Source of the DNA: Amorphophallus konjac
Taxonomy: Eukaryota > Streptophyta > Magnoliopsida > Alismatales > Araceae
NCBI GenBank assembly: GCA_022559845.1
Contig: CM040125.1
Span: forward strand, 330,405,829 to 330,469,828
Length of the DNA: 64,000 nt
Direction of reading: 5' to 3'
The notes under the pieces are model-generated. The model was not told the DNA's origin, searched no databases, and was given only the letters and a program-made list of their open reading frames with translations. Made by a program: the position numbers and the translations under genes. This document shows, piece by piece, positions 35,722 through 47,588 of this stretch. Position 1 is the stretch's first letter. Each line of letters opens with the position of its first letter.

Positions 35722-35868
35722 ATCTACCCCTCTTATATAGGCGACGTCCTCGTCGCTGGGCACATATAGCACGCAATCACGCAATCAAGCCCCCAGGCAG
35801 GTAGGACTCTAGAGGTGGCCCCTACAGGCTCAAGAGGTGGCTCCCACTATGTAGCACTTTGCTCCAAC
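35722..35868 (-). other. Piece of Cassandra-like internal domain
   Basis: 147 bp between the Cassandra-like LTR and the Tekay LTR. It ends (minus strand) in a purine-rich AAGAGGGGTAGAT next to the LTR, as an internal domain with its polypurine tract would. No coding capacity. Confidence 0.55.
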
Positions 35869-38800
35869 TGTCACGCCCCGAACAAGGCGGAAATATTGGG
35901 ACGTACAGTTAGGGACACGCTAGCAAGAGAGGGAACTAAATCTAAAATAATACACAAGTGCTACAAGATGGAAATACTAAATGATCATTAACAAACCACA
36001 AATGATACAATAACCTCAAGTTCAACTTAATACAACTGGAATAACAACCACTAAAACTCAATGACATAACTGAACTAAATGCTCTCCAAAACACAACTAG
36101 AACTGATACACTCAAAACATCACTCCTGCCCTTCCCCATCGGTAAGCGCGTCACCTGAAAAGCCTGGAAAGGGGGGAAACACAACTATGAGCTGACGCTC
36201 AGTAGGAAATAACAGACAGGTATAAGTGATTAACAGTTTAATTACATTTTAAAACGTCATGCTACGAATGATAAAACACTAAAAAGATAACGATGATAAC
36301 ACGAAACAAAATTTGAAGATCTTGCAAGGTCAAGAAATATAATGAATAGAATAGTAAGATAAGAATTTACTACAGGAGATAATAATAAGAAGTTGGCCAT
36401 ATCAAGTCAATTCAAGTCATGTCAAGCACGCATGTATTTTCATTTCCACGTCCAAGTAATCAACAAGTAGAGTAACCACAAGTAGAGTATAGAACAGTGA
36501 AGAGTGGAAAGTGAAACGTAGTAGCAAGTAATATAGAGAGTAGCGGAAAGAGTAGTGAGTAGTGGACAGTCCTAGATTTAACACATGTAATAGTACTGGT
36601 GCCAAATGCCACACCTAGTCATTCACCTCCCCGGGGGTACACGTAGTGTTCGGGCGCTCTTCCCAAGACCAGACCGAGCCCTTAATTATTTGCCAAGCAT
36701 TGATTTCTTTTGGATCAAAGATCCCACGAATCTAGACTTCCACGGTTTATGGCCAGAATTCCAAGGTTTAAGCTAAGTAGCAATAATAACTTCAAGTAGG
36801 AAAGAGATTCATTTCCAGAATTTCAAGGTAAGTATAATCATCAAGGAGATTGAAATCAAGTCACAACAAGAGTTAATCGTGCTGCGCTACTGTAAAACAG
36901 CAGCAATCAAACAAGCTAAACAACATATTAATCCTAATCACCAAGTTAAGATATCATGCTTAACCATTATCATTTATATTAGCCAAAGTGCCAACAAGCT
37001 AGAACAAGTTATCAAGGTAAAGAACAAACTCTCACAGAAGTGAAAAAGAATGTATTAACAGAGATTTAGTTACACCATTAATCATTAATTAAGTGAGTTT
37101 CTATTTAATCTTGTATGCATTGAAATGAAGATGGTAAACGGTGTGTTTTTACACTAAGTTTGCATGTAGGAACCAATGCAAATTTGAAATTTAGAAGGGT
37201 ACATGAATAGGTCAAAAATTCTTCAAAAATATGATTTCAATGGGTCTAAGTTAAATGGGTTGATTCCCCACTGATTCGGATCCATCTTCGGTTCGAAAAA
37301 CGAAGAAAACGGGTTTTCTAGTGTATGGGTCGACCCTTGGGGTCGACCCCTGCAAAACAGGGTTCTGGAAGCTGAATGGGTCGACCCCTGGGGTCGACCC
37401 TCGGGCTGGGCCGCATGGGTCGACTGCTGGGGTCGACCCTCAGGCCTGCCAGGGCACCCAGTAAACGGGTCGACCCCTGGGGTCGACCCCTGCAAGAACA
37501 GCAACGAATTGTTGCTTCCGGAAACCACATAACTCATCCAAAAAGGGTCCAAATGAGTTGAAATTAAAACCACATGCCATAGGAATCTTGCTAGACATAT
37601 TAGGGTCATAAAACTACAGTTTGGAAACACTAATTTCATCAGAAATCACAAGAATCACAACCTATTCTATGAAGAACACAAGTAGACCTCGTTTAGGACA
37701 TACCTCCACTAAATTGACAAATACTCTCGATATACAAAACCAAATTTAGGGATTTTGGTGTCAAAAGAAAGCTAACTCGATCATGAATCCAACCATATAC
37801 TATATGCTACATTGAGATCAAGTTTTATGACTCAAAATGAGCCCGTAATCAAGCTCTGGCTTAAAGGAAACTATATGAAACATGTTCTAGATATGTTCTT
37901 ACAAAACTTCGAAATTCACGATGCATGCTCAATGGAATTTGGGGCTTTCTAAGTTAAATGAAAGATAATAACATGTTGATTACTTCATGAAAGTTAATTC
38001 GAGTTTGGTTGTTAGATCCTACCTCAAATCGGAGAGAGAAAACTCGAACCCTAGGATGAAGAACACTTGGACAGCACCTTACAAAAAGCTCGATTTCTCC
38101 ACGGATACCTAATGAAAATTGGGGCTTTTGCCACCAATGGATAGAGCTCGATGAGAGGAACAATTTGCTATACTTATGATCAAGATTTGGTTGAGAATTC
38201 CTACCTCAATCGATGGATTAAAGAAGGATGAAGGGAAGCCAACGGCCTGCTGACCCACCTCCACAAATCGAACTAGATCTCTCCAGATCCAAAATTTCAG
38301 CGATCCCCACAGTAGCCAAATGAAAGAAGACCCGTAGGGCTTCATTTTGATAGCTCATAGAGCTTCTGGAGCCTTCGGAATTGGGAGTATTTGCTGCTGC
38401 AAGCCGCATGTTTAGAAACGGCGCCGAAATCCTTGACTTGACCAAACTATGTCGGCAGCACGTTTTGGGGCTAGGTTTACCTCAAATTGATTGAGGGTAA
38501 ATGTTCCTTACATTGTGGCCTTCCATTTTCCCCTGATTTCAGATCATTTGGTTGAGTAATCAGGTCGAATTCGCGTTTTAATCTAAGGGTTAAGTATGGG
38601 TCAAAAGTGTGTACATTTGGGTTTGAATTCTAAATAGATCTTAACTCGGATTTACCATGGCTTAAAGCCAGAAGGAAAAGTTGTTATCTACATCAATCTT
38701 AATCTATTTACTATTTTTACAGATTTTTTCTGAGGTAGTCGAATTATTACTTATACTATTCCGTAATTAATTAAATGTTAAGTTCAGAAGACTAAGTTCA

Positions 38801-39049
38801 CTAATTCGGCATAATAAATGATTTTATTAGGCTTAAATGTAGAAGACAAAGTTGCTAAACAAAATTAGTTCTACAAGATGTGATTTTTGGGGATTTTTAT
38901 AAAATAGTTGAAAAATGACTTATTCTATTAATTAATTAATTAATCTAATTAATTTGGGTAATTCTCATTAATTCGAATAACTTCAAATAAATTTCGAATA
39001 ATTACAAATAACTTACTAAATAAATTTCTAAGGAATTTGGGGTCTTACA
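35869..39049 (-). repeat. Tekay 5' LTR, 3181 bp
   Basis: Collinear with 27517-30684; 13 bp longer because of one extra half-unit in the GGGTCGACCC cluster at 37325-37495. Confidence 0.95.
37325..37495. repeat. GGGTCGACCC palindrome cluster in 5' LTR
   Basis: Same cluster as at 28975-29130, with one more box (13-bp insertion near 37387). Confidence 0.9.
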
Positions 39050-39054
39050 GTCAA
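39050..39054. other. Target-site duplication, right (gtcaa)
   Basis: Pairs with gccaa at 27512-27516. Confidence 0.85.
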
Positions 39055-39854
39055 TATTTCAGATGCCAAGGGGGCAACGGGAGGATGTCCTGGGACAAGA
39101 TCTGAGAACCAATATGCGTTCGAAGAGAGCGGGCTATAGGCCGAGGATATGGGTCAAGCAATGACCATGATCGGGGCAGACCCGAGGTCTAAGCATGGCC
39201 CACATAGGCCTTATTGATATTCCCATGTATAGGGTCCGGGGATGACGAGATCCTTCTCGTCCCATTCAGATTTTGTCGGTCACTCATGGACCCCTTTATG
39301 TTCGGACAAAGGTCCGTGTTTGTAGCATAAGAGACGGTGACAAATCGTACAAGTACCTACCGTGAGTAGGGCAAGTTTAATACAAATGCGGGATCAGATC
39401 CCAGTATATGCATGTCGGTCACTAACGGACCATTCAGCATTTTGACGAAAGTCCATATTCGAAGCATCGAAGGTAACAATAAAGACATTCAGATATCTAC
39501 CGTAGGTACGGCACATTTCATGTGGGTGCGGGATCGGATCCCGGAAGAAGTGGGTCAAGCTGATGAACTATCGGCCCAAGAGGTGCACGGATCATGACCA
39601 TGTCGGGAGTCCCGAGGTCCACGTCCGATACCACAAGGCATCATTGAGTTTCTCTTCGCACTCAGTCCGGGGGAGCGGGTTGTTAAGTGTAAAGCCAAAA
39701 CTCGGCAACATGCGCCCTCGCACGCGAATCGACCTGTGCGGTCAGGTCGCGGGGTTCTTTTATTTGGATTATAGTGGAGGGGAGACTTTTGATTAGTTTT
39801 CTATTAACTTGAATTGCATGTTTTCTTTTATTTTCTTGATCACCTTCTTTCTTC

Positions 39855-40215
39855 CAGGCACGCCGGATTGAGGAAGCAAAGGGGGTGGGGCGTGCCGGAT
39901 TAGTATCAAGAGGAGTGGCGCGCCGGTTTAAGTGTATTAAGGGGGGCGCGCCAGTTAAGGATGTTAAGGGGGGGCGCGCCGGTTCAAGATGTTAAGGGGG
40001 GGGGGGCGCCGGTTCTATGGCAAGAAGGAAGAGGTTCCAAGGACGCGCCGGAATAGGCAATGAACAATATAGCGCGCCGGTTTAATGGGCTAATGCAAGG
40101 GGGCGCGCCGGATAGCTGCAAGGAAAATAAAGTGGGTTTTGAGTGTGGGGTTAAACCGGCGCGGGGGGGTAGCACGCCGGATTAACCCACGCCGGATTAG
40201 GGGGCGCCGGATTAA
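39855..40215. repeat. GGCGCGCCGG(T/A)TTAAG tandem array 1
   Basis: About a dozen degenerate units of 25-35 bp in the Tat A LTR, many holding the 8-base palindrome ggcgcgcc. Confidence 0.85.
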
Positions 40216-41053
40216 GCATTGTATAGCTTCCTTTCAACCCGTTTATGCTCTGTTTCTTCTTTCCTTCAACTGCAAGTTGATTTATTGATTGGTTTGTTCA
40301 TCTTATTGATGGATTATGTTTGTGGAAAGAAGATTTAAGTGTTTTAAGTGTTTGTTCAGGTGGATTGTCATGATGATCCGCGTGTTTTATCAGAATAGTT
40401 TATGCAGGAACTCAGAGATTCAGTTTGTTTCAGTGGTTTCGAGCATATGGTCTTCTTACTCCTAGAAAGCTTAACTTGCTCGTTTGTTCTTACATGTTCT
40501 TGCCCTGGCGAAATTTGGGCAGCATCTCCCCCGGACTGAAGCTTGCCAAAGAGCAATGGGGAACACCAAACGGATTGCTCCGGGGTGAACCTTAAAATGT
40601 AGACCTCACGGCGGTCCGATAACCCAAGTGTGAGTGTGGAAAAGCTCGAGGACTAGCCTTCAAGAGCTCTCGCGACTCACGGGCAATGATCCCTCAAAGG
40701 GGAACAAGTGGGGAAGGAGATCAGAAACATATCAAAAAAAGAGGATCTCCCGAAGGATCGTTTTCATTTCACCACGAAGGGGTGCAAATACATGGGCTCT
40801 TCATGCATCTAAAGAAAAGAACCAAAGAGAAGAATACATCGGAGGAAAGAAAAAGAAACAAGGGGGGAGGGGAGATCTGTATCTCCCTCACCTCACTCTC
40901 TGCTCTCTCCTTCTCTTTTCTCACTTAACTTCGCTCTCACAGGAACGCTGGCTTCGGGCTTCAAGGGGTTTCTCTCAGAAGAAGACTTCCACTTTTCAGG
41001 CTTCCGAGAGTTGTTCAACCCTTCCAACCGGATTTAAGCTTCGCATGGGCACT

Positions 41054-41063
41054 CCTTTTATAG
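41054..41063 (-). promoter_or_regulatory. TATA box of Tat A LTR
   Basis: Minus strand CTATAAAAGG, with CT-rich DNA downstream toward 40880. Comparable to that of LTR B at 46601. Confidence 0.6.
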
Positions 41064-41534
41064 GGGCCGGAGGCCCTGTTTTGGAGGGATGCCCTCTGGA
41101 TTTTTCTTCCTCCCATTGGTTCCTTGTTTCCCGCAACCACCACTGCTACTGCTGACGTTGGTGACGTTGCCCTGCTACTGCTATCGACGTTACCTCCGCC
41201 GAGGCTATAGTGTGACCGGGAGGGGGGGCAGAGGCATGGCCTCCTCCTCCGCTGGCATGTCCACCACGAGCCACGTTGCCTTCATCATTTGCAGGAGAAT
41301 GGCCGGCCGGCCGACGGAATGAGCACAAGGCGGGATGAGGCTCGAGAACTTCCATTCCCGGCATATGCTCGGTTGCCCTCCGGATCGAAGTGGGAGTTTT
41401 AACCACTTCAGGCTTGTTCGTCATCATGCCGTTCCCAGGAAACAGGCGACCACATTGATGGCGGGATGGCTTCACTGCATGCCGGATAAAGGCCTCAGAG
41501 AAAGGCTTGTTTTTAAACTAAGCACGCCGTATCA

Positions 41535-41815
41535 GCACTCCAAAATGGGCGCGCTGATTTAGTGCATTCAAAGGGGTGGCCCTTTACCAGGAGCGCGCCG
41601 ATTTAACATAAAGTGAGTGGCACCATTTTAACAAAAGCAAGGGAGTTCATGGGGCGCGCCGGACTAGCGTCTTGTAAAGGGGCGCGCCGGATTAAGCATA
41701 AGCAAGGGGGCACGCCGGTTTAAGGACCATGCAAGGGCGCACCAGATTAAGGCTATTGGAAGGGGAGCGTCGGTTTAAACACCATATAAGGGCGCGCCGG
41801 TTTAGACTTCGTCTC
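41535..41815. repeat. GGCGCGCCGGATTAAG tandem array 2
   Basis: About nine degenerate units upstream of the TATA box, in U3; same family as the array at 39.9 kb. Confidence 0.85.
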
Positions 41816-42183
41816 GGCTTCACGGCTATTCGGATGGATGCTTATCCTCCTGTATTGCTTTAGTCGTAATGCACCGCCGTCGGGGTGTTTAGTTCAAGGC
41901 CTCTGCATCCCGATTTGGAACTTCGAGTGATCCCCGGCGCGTGCCGAACACGTGTTCGAATTCCCGAGTTTCTTTTGATTCAGCCTTTGGCAATGCTGAC
42001 TGGAGAGCCGGGGCTGTCTCTTCAACACGAGGGGATTCTTTGTCGGGTGACGGAGCACCGGGTAGGTATTCGTCCTGCTTGGAGGAGGCATAAGGTTTAC
42101 TCGGCCCTTCCGTCTTCGACTTGCTCTCGAGTGCTGAGATGTGCATGCCGCATGATCATTATCATTTTTTTTTGACGTCAACA

Positions 42184-43105
42184 GGCCCCGGAGGTAGTTT
42201 CTCACGGCCTGTTCGATCCCTTCCCACTCCTGGTCGGGGAGAGCAACCGTTGGTTGTGTGCAGATGGCAGTGACAGGAGGGGAGTAAACCCTGTGTGCCG
42301 GGCGGGCAGCATTATGTCGGCGCCCACGGCGATGGCGGCGGGCAGACAGGTGCTGGTTGGTAAGTCGGGGTCGTCACCTTGACCCTCTCATCCTTTCGGG
42401 CCCTCCTCGGGCGGAAAGTGCTAGGTCCTACCTGGGCGGGTGTAGTGGGCTGGGCCTCCTTGGGGACCTAGATTTGTTTAATTTGGCCGGCCTATCAGCC
42501 GGTGCAGTCTTCGGTGCCGCGGCCGGAACAGCGGGCGTCACCTTCTCTTTTAGCCTCTCCAGCCCTTGGAAAGAGTTGCGGACTGGGATGGTCGAGACGA
42601 TGCGGTCCGGTGTCGCCTGGGACCTCTGCCCATCCAAGCGAACTCGGAGGGTCCCAACGATCATGGATTTCTTGGAGTTAGATATGGGGCGCCCCGATAT
42701 GACGCTGGTATTGTTCCTCCAGAGCCTCCTCCGGTAAGATGCCGATCCTCAGTGGGACGGACCGGCGGTTTGGTGCAGGTGGTGCACGTTGCAGCCTAGT
42801 GTCGTTGCAGGGACGCCATTGTTGTTCTCGGCCATAGCTCGGTCGGCAACGGCTTCAGTGGCCCCCGGGATGGGAGCGTTGGTCTAGGGCTCGTCGGGTG
42901 CTTTCACGTCCAGTATGTTGACAAAGGCCACCCCAAGGAAGTTGGGGAAGCCCACCGTGGGAGGTAAGCTCCCGAAGCTAAGAGGGACCGCGAGATAGCC
43001 GCCCCGAACATGGTTCTCAACGACCTGAGGGCCGCAAGTAACTACCACAGTTGGTGCCATGATGCGATTTTCCTGCTTTCGTGAAAGTAGCGCAATTAGT
43101 TTCAC
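42184..43105 (-). pseudogene. Gag N-terminal remnant of Tat B
   Basis: The minus-strand frame from 43105 is interrupted by several stops (near 42884, 42780 and 42420). It encodes a basic segment (VRLDGQRSQATPDRIVSTIP, 42590-42650) and an Ala/Pro-rich part, in the place of Tat gag between primer site and LTR A. Similarity to known gag is weak. It is truncated by Tat A at 42183. Confidence 0.45.
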
Positions 43106-43156
43106 AATAAGGGGCTGCAGGGCCCCTAATTCCGGTAAAGAGATGAAGGGTGGATC

Positions 43157-43175
43157 GGTCCCACCGGGCGTGCCA
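43157..43175 (-). promoter_or_regulatory. Likely primer-binding site of Tat B
   Basis: Minus strand TGGCACGCCCGGTGGGACC, four bases from the LTR edge at 43180. Its position and TGG start fit a primer site; the tRNA is not assigned. Confidence 0.6.
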
Positions 43176-43837
43176 GACTTGTGGACGCACTTTTTTTATT
43201 TAAATAGTGATCTGTTCGTTTATTTAGTAAGTGCGTGGGCGTGCTAGTCACCGGAGTGACAATTTATTTGGGCTCCGTGGAAGCCCATGGTGCGCTCGAT
43301 TTGACTTCGTTTGACGATTGTGTGGTTCGTGTCTGGACCAGATCTCGCCGTGCCATAAAGGCCACGACGTCATTTACATACCCCATACGAGAGAACACCC
43401 TTGATTAATTGCTAAAATTAGGGGCTCTACGGCCGAAAGGACTAATACTAACTGCGCGAGAAAGAAGCATGAATAGATTATGTTGGTCCGCATCAGGATA
43501 CGAGCCGCGGGTTATGTTGGTCACTCGTGGACCTTTTTCATGTTCGGACAGAGGTCCGTAATGGAATCGCGGTGAAAGTTGAGATTAAACCCGTTCAAAT
43601 GTCTGTCGGATGCACGGAAAATTTAGTAGTGGCTCGGAAGGGATTCGGCCTGAGAAGTGGGTCCGATTTTATCGGAATGTTGGCCCGAGGCGAGGTCGGA
43701 TCATGGCCATGTTGGGAGGACTCCCAAGGCTCAGGCCCGGCCTACGAGGGCCACATTATTGTTCCTTCAGCACCGGGCCACAGGGAGAGACGGGGCTGCA
43801 CTGTGGATTATTACTATTTTTATCTGGGTTGCCAGAT

Positions 43838-43902
43838 ATATATATATATATATATTCATTGATTATCTCCCTTTTATGTATTTGTTCTGAATGATTTTTT
43901 TG

Positions 43903-43937
<35 letters not shown>

Positions 43938-44065
43938 CATTATTATCTCACATTTTTGTTCATTTCTTATGTATATATTCAGATTTATTTATTTATCATA
44001 AGTTTTATAAATTTATTAGTATTATTATTATTATTATTACCATTATATATTATATATATATATAT
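43838..44065. repeat. (TA)n and (ATT)n microsatellites in LTR B
   Basis: (TA)n at 43838-43853, (ATT)n at 43908-43935 and 44019-44038, (TA)n at 44046-44065. Confidence 0.9.
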
Positions 44066-44094
44066 TCCTAGAGAGAGTGGGCCGCTGGAGGGTC

Positions 44095-44345
44095 AAAAAA
44101 GGGGGGGCTGAAGGGGCGTGCCGGCGAGGGGCGGCTAAGCTGGGCGTGTCGGCGAAGAGCGCGAGCGGGCACGCCACTGAAGGAGGGTAGGAGGGCACCG
44201 GGTAGGGGGATGTGATAGTGTACCGGGTGGAGGTGTTGGGGTGTGCCGTGCTAGAGTGGCTGGGGAGTGCCCCGGGCAAGGGCGGCTAAAGGCGTGCCGG
44301 CGAGGGTGTCAAAGGGTGCGCTGGATAGAGATCGGGCTAGGTCGG
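44095..44345. repeat. GCGTGCCGGCGAGGG repeats in LTR B
   Basis: Loose tandem units around gcgtgccgg; similar short runs recur at 45180-45235 and 45685-45870. Confidence 0.7.
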
Positions 44346-44830
44346 TGCAGGTTGTGCCAAGGCTGAAGGCAGGTCGGTGCAGGTCTGGGCCGGCAGCAGG
44401 TCAGTGCAGCCTGCGGGTTGAAGTCGGTGCAACCTTGAGCTGTAGAGGGGCAAGGTCGGTGCAGCCTACGGGCTGAAGTCAGTGCAGCTTTGGGTTGTAG
44501 AGGGGCAAGGTCGGTGCAGCCTGCGGGCTAAACTCGGTGCAGCTTTGGGTTGTAGAGGGGCAAGGTCGGTGCAGCCTGTGGGCTGAAGTCGGTGCAGCTT
44601 TGGGCTATATAGGGGCAAGGTCTGTGCGGCCTGCGGGCTGAAGTCAGTGCACATGGGTTGTAGAGGGGCAAGGTCTGTGCGGCCTGCGGGCTGAAGTCGG
44701 TGCACATGGGCTGTAGAGGGGCAAGGTCTGTGCGGCCTGCGGGCTGAAGTCGGTGCAGCTTTGGGCTGTAGAGGGGCAAGGTCTGTGCGGCCTGCGGGCT
44801 GAAGTCGGTGCACATGGGCAGCCGAGGTCG
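44345..44830. repeat. 53-55 bp tandem array, about 9 units
   Basis: The word ggggcaaggtc recurs with caagg at 44451, 44506, 44561, 44616, 44669, 44722 and 44777. Longer units carry gcagctttgggctgtag, shorter ones cacatgggctgtag. Period is 55 or 53 bp. It lies in R/U5 of LTR B. Confidence 0.95.
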
Positions 44831-46600
44831 GTGCAGCTAGGGCCCGGAGTCAGTGCAGGTCACGAGGACTATGCACGTGGAGAATAAGGTCCGTGCACAT
44901 ATGCACCGGGCTAGGCCAAGGTCGGTGCACAAAGGCACCGGGTTAGGTTAAGGTCGGTGCACAAAGGCACCGGGTTAAGGAGTGTCGGGTTAATAGAAGG
45001 TCGGTGTACAAAGGCACCAAGGGTGAAGGGAGAGAGGGAGACGAAGGGAACACGCGAGGGAGAGAGAGAGGGTGAGCGGCTGAGAAAGGGTGTGCCGGGT
45101 AAGAGGAGGTGAGGGTGTGTACCGAGGAAAGGCATGCCGAGCGTGCCGCTGGGGGTTCAAGGTAGTAAGGGAGTGTGCCGTGGAGGGTTGATAAGGTGTA
45201 CCGGCGAACGCTGGAATAGGCGTGCCGGCGAAGGCCCACTCCTCCTTTACTTATTTTAAGGGTTTTATTTTCTTCTTTTCTTTGATCTTTATATAGTTTT
45301 ATACAAATCTTTTCTCCCTCTTCCCCCAACCTTTTCCTTACAGATCGAGCATTTAATCTGTCACATCGTCGTTTAATCCGATTCCTCTCATGTTGCCCGC
45401 AGTGACTCATTTCAGTTAGAATGTTTTATCGCCGAGCGTTCCATTCGTTCGTTGTTTCTTTTTGCCTTTTAAACACATTATTATCATTTCTACCAAAAAT
45501 TCGGCAGCATCTCCCCTTGACCCGAGCGTAAGGGAGATAAAGGGAACGCGCCCACAGGGAGTGGCGGAACCCGTCAACTGGAGGTGGGCGCCCAAAGGCG
45601 GCAACACCTTTAATGAATCCTCGGAAAACCCAAAAGCAATGATGGATAAAGGGGGAAAAAACCTCTAGAACTAATCGGAGGTGTGCCGGGCTAGGGAGGC
45701 CAAAGGGTGCGCCGGTGAGGAGTCAATAGGAGGGTGCCGGCGAAGGGCATCAAAAGCGTACCGGCGAAGGATGGTATAGGGTGTGCCAGCGAGAGCCCAA
45801 CGGAGTGTGCCGGTGAAGGGTTGCTGAAGGTGTATCGGCGAAGGGCTTAGCCAAGGCGTACCGCTGGGGGCTGGAGGGGTTGAGCAAGGGAGTGAAGACT
45901 GAGGGCTAGCCAGGTGGGCTGGGGCTGAGGAGGGGAGGAAGGCCAAGGAGGGCGTTGGTGGCTGGGTGTTGAAGAGAAGAAGAGGGGGGGGCAGGCGAGG
46001 TTGGAAGCCAGGGAGGAGGGTATTGAGCTCGTGAGGCCCCGAGAAAATGGAAGAGTGAACCCCCTTGGGCCAAAAACTAAGCGTAAGGCCAGGGATCATA
46101 TGGGGAAACGACATTGACGTGGAGACTCCCAAAACACCGGAGAAGGAAAGAAAGTAGACAACACACCATGCACATTGGCATAAATCAACGGAAGCAACAA
46201 GAAACCCAAGAAGGGTGATTTTTATTCACGTAGGGGAATGACCACGGTCGGCCACGTACACCGCAAAGCACATTCGTGCTGAAACTAGGGACAGGGGAGG
46301 GGAGAAGATCATGAAAATGAAATAAAGAGAAGGAAACGGGGGGAGTGTTGGGGCCGAACAGGTGTGACTACTCCCTACCCTTCCCACACTCCCTCCTCTA
46401 CATCACAGCTCACTTTCCCTCTCTTACTCTCTTCCTTACTCTCTTTGTCCCAGTGGTCGTCAGGGAACCTCACGCCGGAGTCCACCCTCTTCTTTATCTT
46501 CTCTCTTCTTCTTCCTCTGGGCGGCGTCGTTGTTGCTCTCTGTATCTCCCTGGGGCCGTCTCCTTCTCTTTCTCCTTTTTTTGCTCCTCAGAAAAGGAGG

Positions 46601-46610
46601 GCTTTTATAC
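46601..46610 (-). promoter_or_regulatory. TATA box of Tat B LTR
   Basis: Minus strand GTATAAAAGC, followed downstream (leftward) by CT/GA-rich leader DNA. Confidence 0.6.
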
Positions 46611-46849
46611 ACCCAATGGCGGGAGCGTTCGAACATGGCAGCCGGAAGCGGGAAGCGACCGGTCATGATGGGGTTTGACTTTCCCCCGTCCTCGATGTCA
46701 GGGGAGTAGCCTGCGTGGCCCAACCTCTGGCCGACACCTCGGACAGCCCACTGCGCGCCAAAGATCTGTAGGGCATGGGCACAAGATTTGGTCTGCCAGA
46801 CGTGCTGTTGAAATGCCTGAATGTTGTGTTGCTGGGCTAAACAAGCGTG

Positions 46850-47080
46850 TCGCTGAGCGGGCGAAAAGGGCGTGCCACTGGAAGACACGGCAAGCGTGCC
46901 GCTGAAGAGCCCAAAGGGCGTGCCGCTGAAGGCCATTGGGGGCGTTCCGCTGAAGGGCCAACGGGGTGTGTCGCTGAAGGGCCAACGGGGCGTGCCGCTG
47001 AGGGGGCATCAGGGGCGTGCTGTTGAAGGGGCATCAGGGGCGTGCCGCTGAGGGGCGTTGGGGCATGCCGCTGAATGGGC
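46850..47080. repeat. GGCGTGCCGCTGAAGGG tandem array in U3 of LTR B
   Basis: About nine units of roughly 25 bp around gcgtgccgctgaagg. Confidence 0.9.
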
Positions 47081-47588
47081 TAAATGGGCAGTTCTGAGCC
47101 CGTCGTGAGCGTGAGTTGTGGCCCATTTGATTTTCTTCGAGGCCCAGGGATTGTGGGGCTCTTGGTGGTTGATTTCTCTTCACTGTCGTGACTCCGGAGA
47201 TGGCTTCACGGTAGTGTGTGTGCGTTCGGGGAGTCCGGGTGGCTCCTCTTCCACACAGTTTCTTCAGTTGACGTTGTTGTTGATGCTGGACTAGTTGGGA
47301 CATGCAGTCGTGTAATTTTTCATGTCCACACCGCTACCTTAGGGGTGGTTGCCTGGTTTGCGCGGGTGAGTTTCGGACGCCTGTTCGATGCTCCGAACTG
47401 CCCGAAACGGTCCTGAAATTTGGGGAATTGAAGATAAAAGCCTCCAAAGCTCGATGGGCTCAAAAAATGGCCAAGAAATGGGCTCAAAATAGACTCAAAG
47501 AAGGTTCCAAAACAATGGTTAATTCAAGGCATTATAAAAGAGAATAAGATAAATAACCTAACTTGTAGGCTTAAAACGGGTGTCAACA

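Larger units (their letters stand above)
27517..39049 (-). mobile_element. Complete Tekay/Del chromovirus
   Basis: Two LTRs (27517-30684 and 35869-39049) begin tgtcacgccccg and end cttaca in plus orientation. They are flanked by gccaa (27512-27516) and gtcaa (39050-39054), a 5-bp target duplication with one C/T change. A polypurine tract abuts the left LTR. A 1391-codon uninterrupted frame encodes most of gag plus pol with a C-terminal chromodomain-like tail. One frameshift in gag and an insertion between 5' LTR and primer site are the visible defects. The LTRs differ at a modest number of mostly transition sites, so this is among the younger insertions. It splits the Tat A LTR. Confidence 0.93.
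9880..42183 (-). mobile_element. Tat-lineage Ty3/gypsy element A (with nested Tekay)
   Basis: On the minus strand the order is 5' LTR (42183 to 26880, split by Tekay), gag, protease, second gag-like block, reverse transcriptase, two RNase H domains, integrase (to 18063), 77-bp array, then the antisense PMD gene. The second RNase H and antisense ORF place it in the Tat lineage. Its 3' LTR could not be matched to the 5' LTR. The left limit given is only the edge of the Tekay-like remnant and may be wrong. All coding parts carry stops, so this is an old copy. Confidence 0.6.
39055..42183 (-). repeat. Tat A 5' LTR, right part (R and U3)
   Basis: Continues the LTR broken at 27516. It shares words with LTR B (gtcggtcactcatggaccc against ttggtcactcgtggacc; ggcagcatctcccc at 40519/45504). 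The inferred right edge at 42183 reads gacgtcaaca, minus start TGTTGACGTC, comparable to TGTTGACACC of LTR B and TGTTAACACC of LTR C. Total LTR without Tekay is about 3.8 kb. Confidence 0.6.
43180..47588 (-). repeat. Tat B 5' LTR, about 4.4 kb
   Basis: The left edge tgtggacgcac is next to the primer site. The right edge gtgtcaaca (to 47588) gives a minus start TGTTGACACCCG followed by GCCTACAAGTT, also seen in LTR C. It contains five tandem arrays and a TATA box near 46605. No partner LTR is in the window. Confidence 0.7.

Noticed and set aside
44466..44815. Minus-strand frames of a repeated protein (HRLQPAGRTDLAPLQP type)
   Set aside because: A 53-55 bp array read in two frames; period not a multiple of three, so not a coding repeat.
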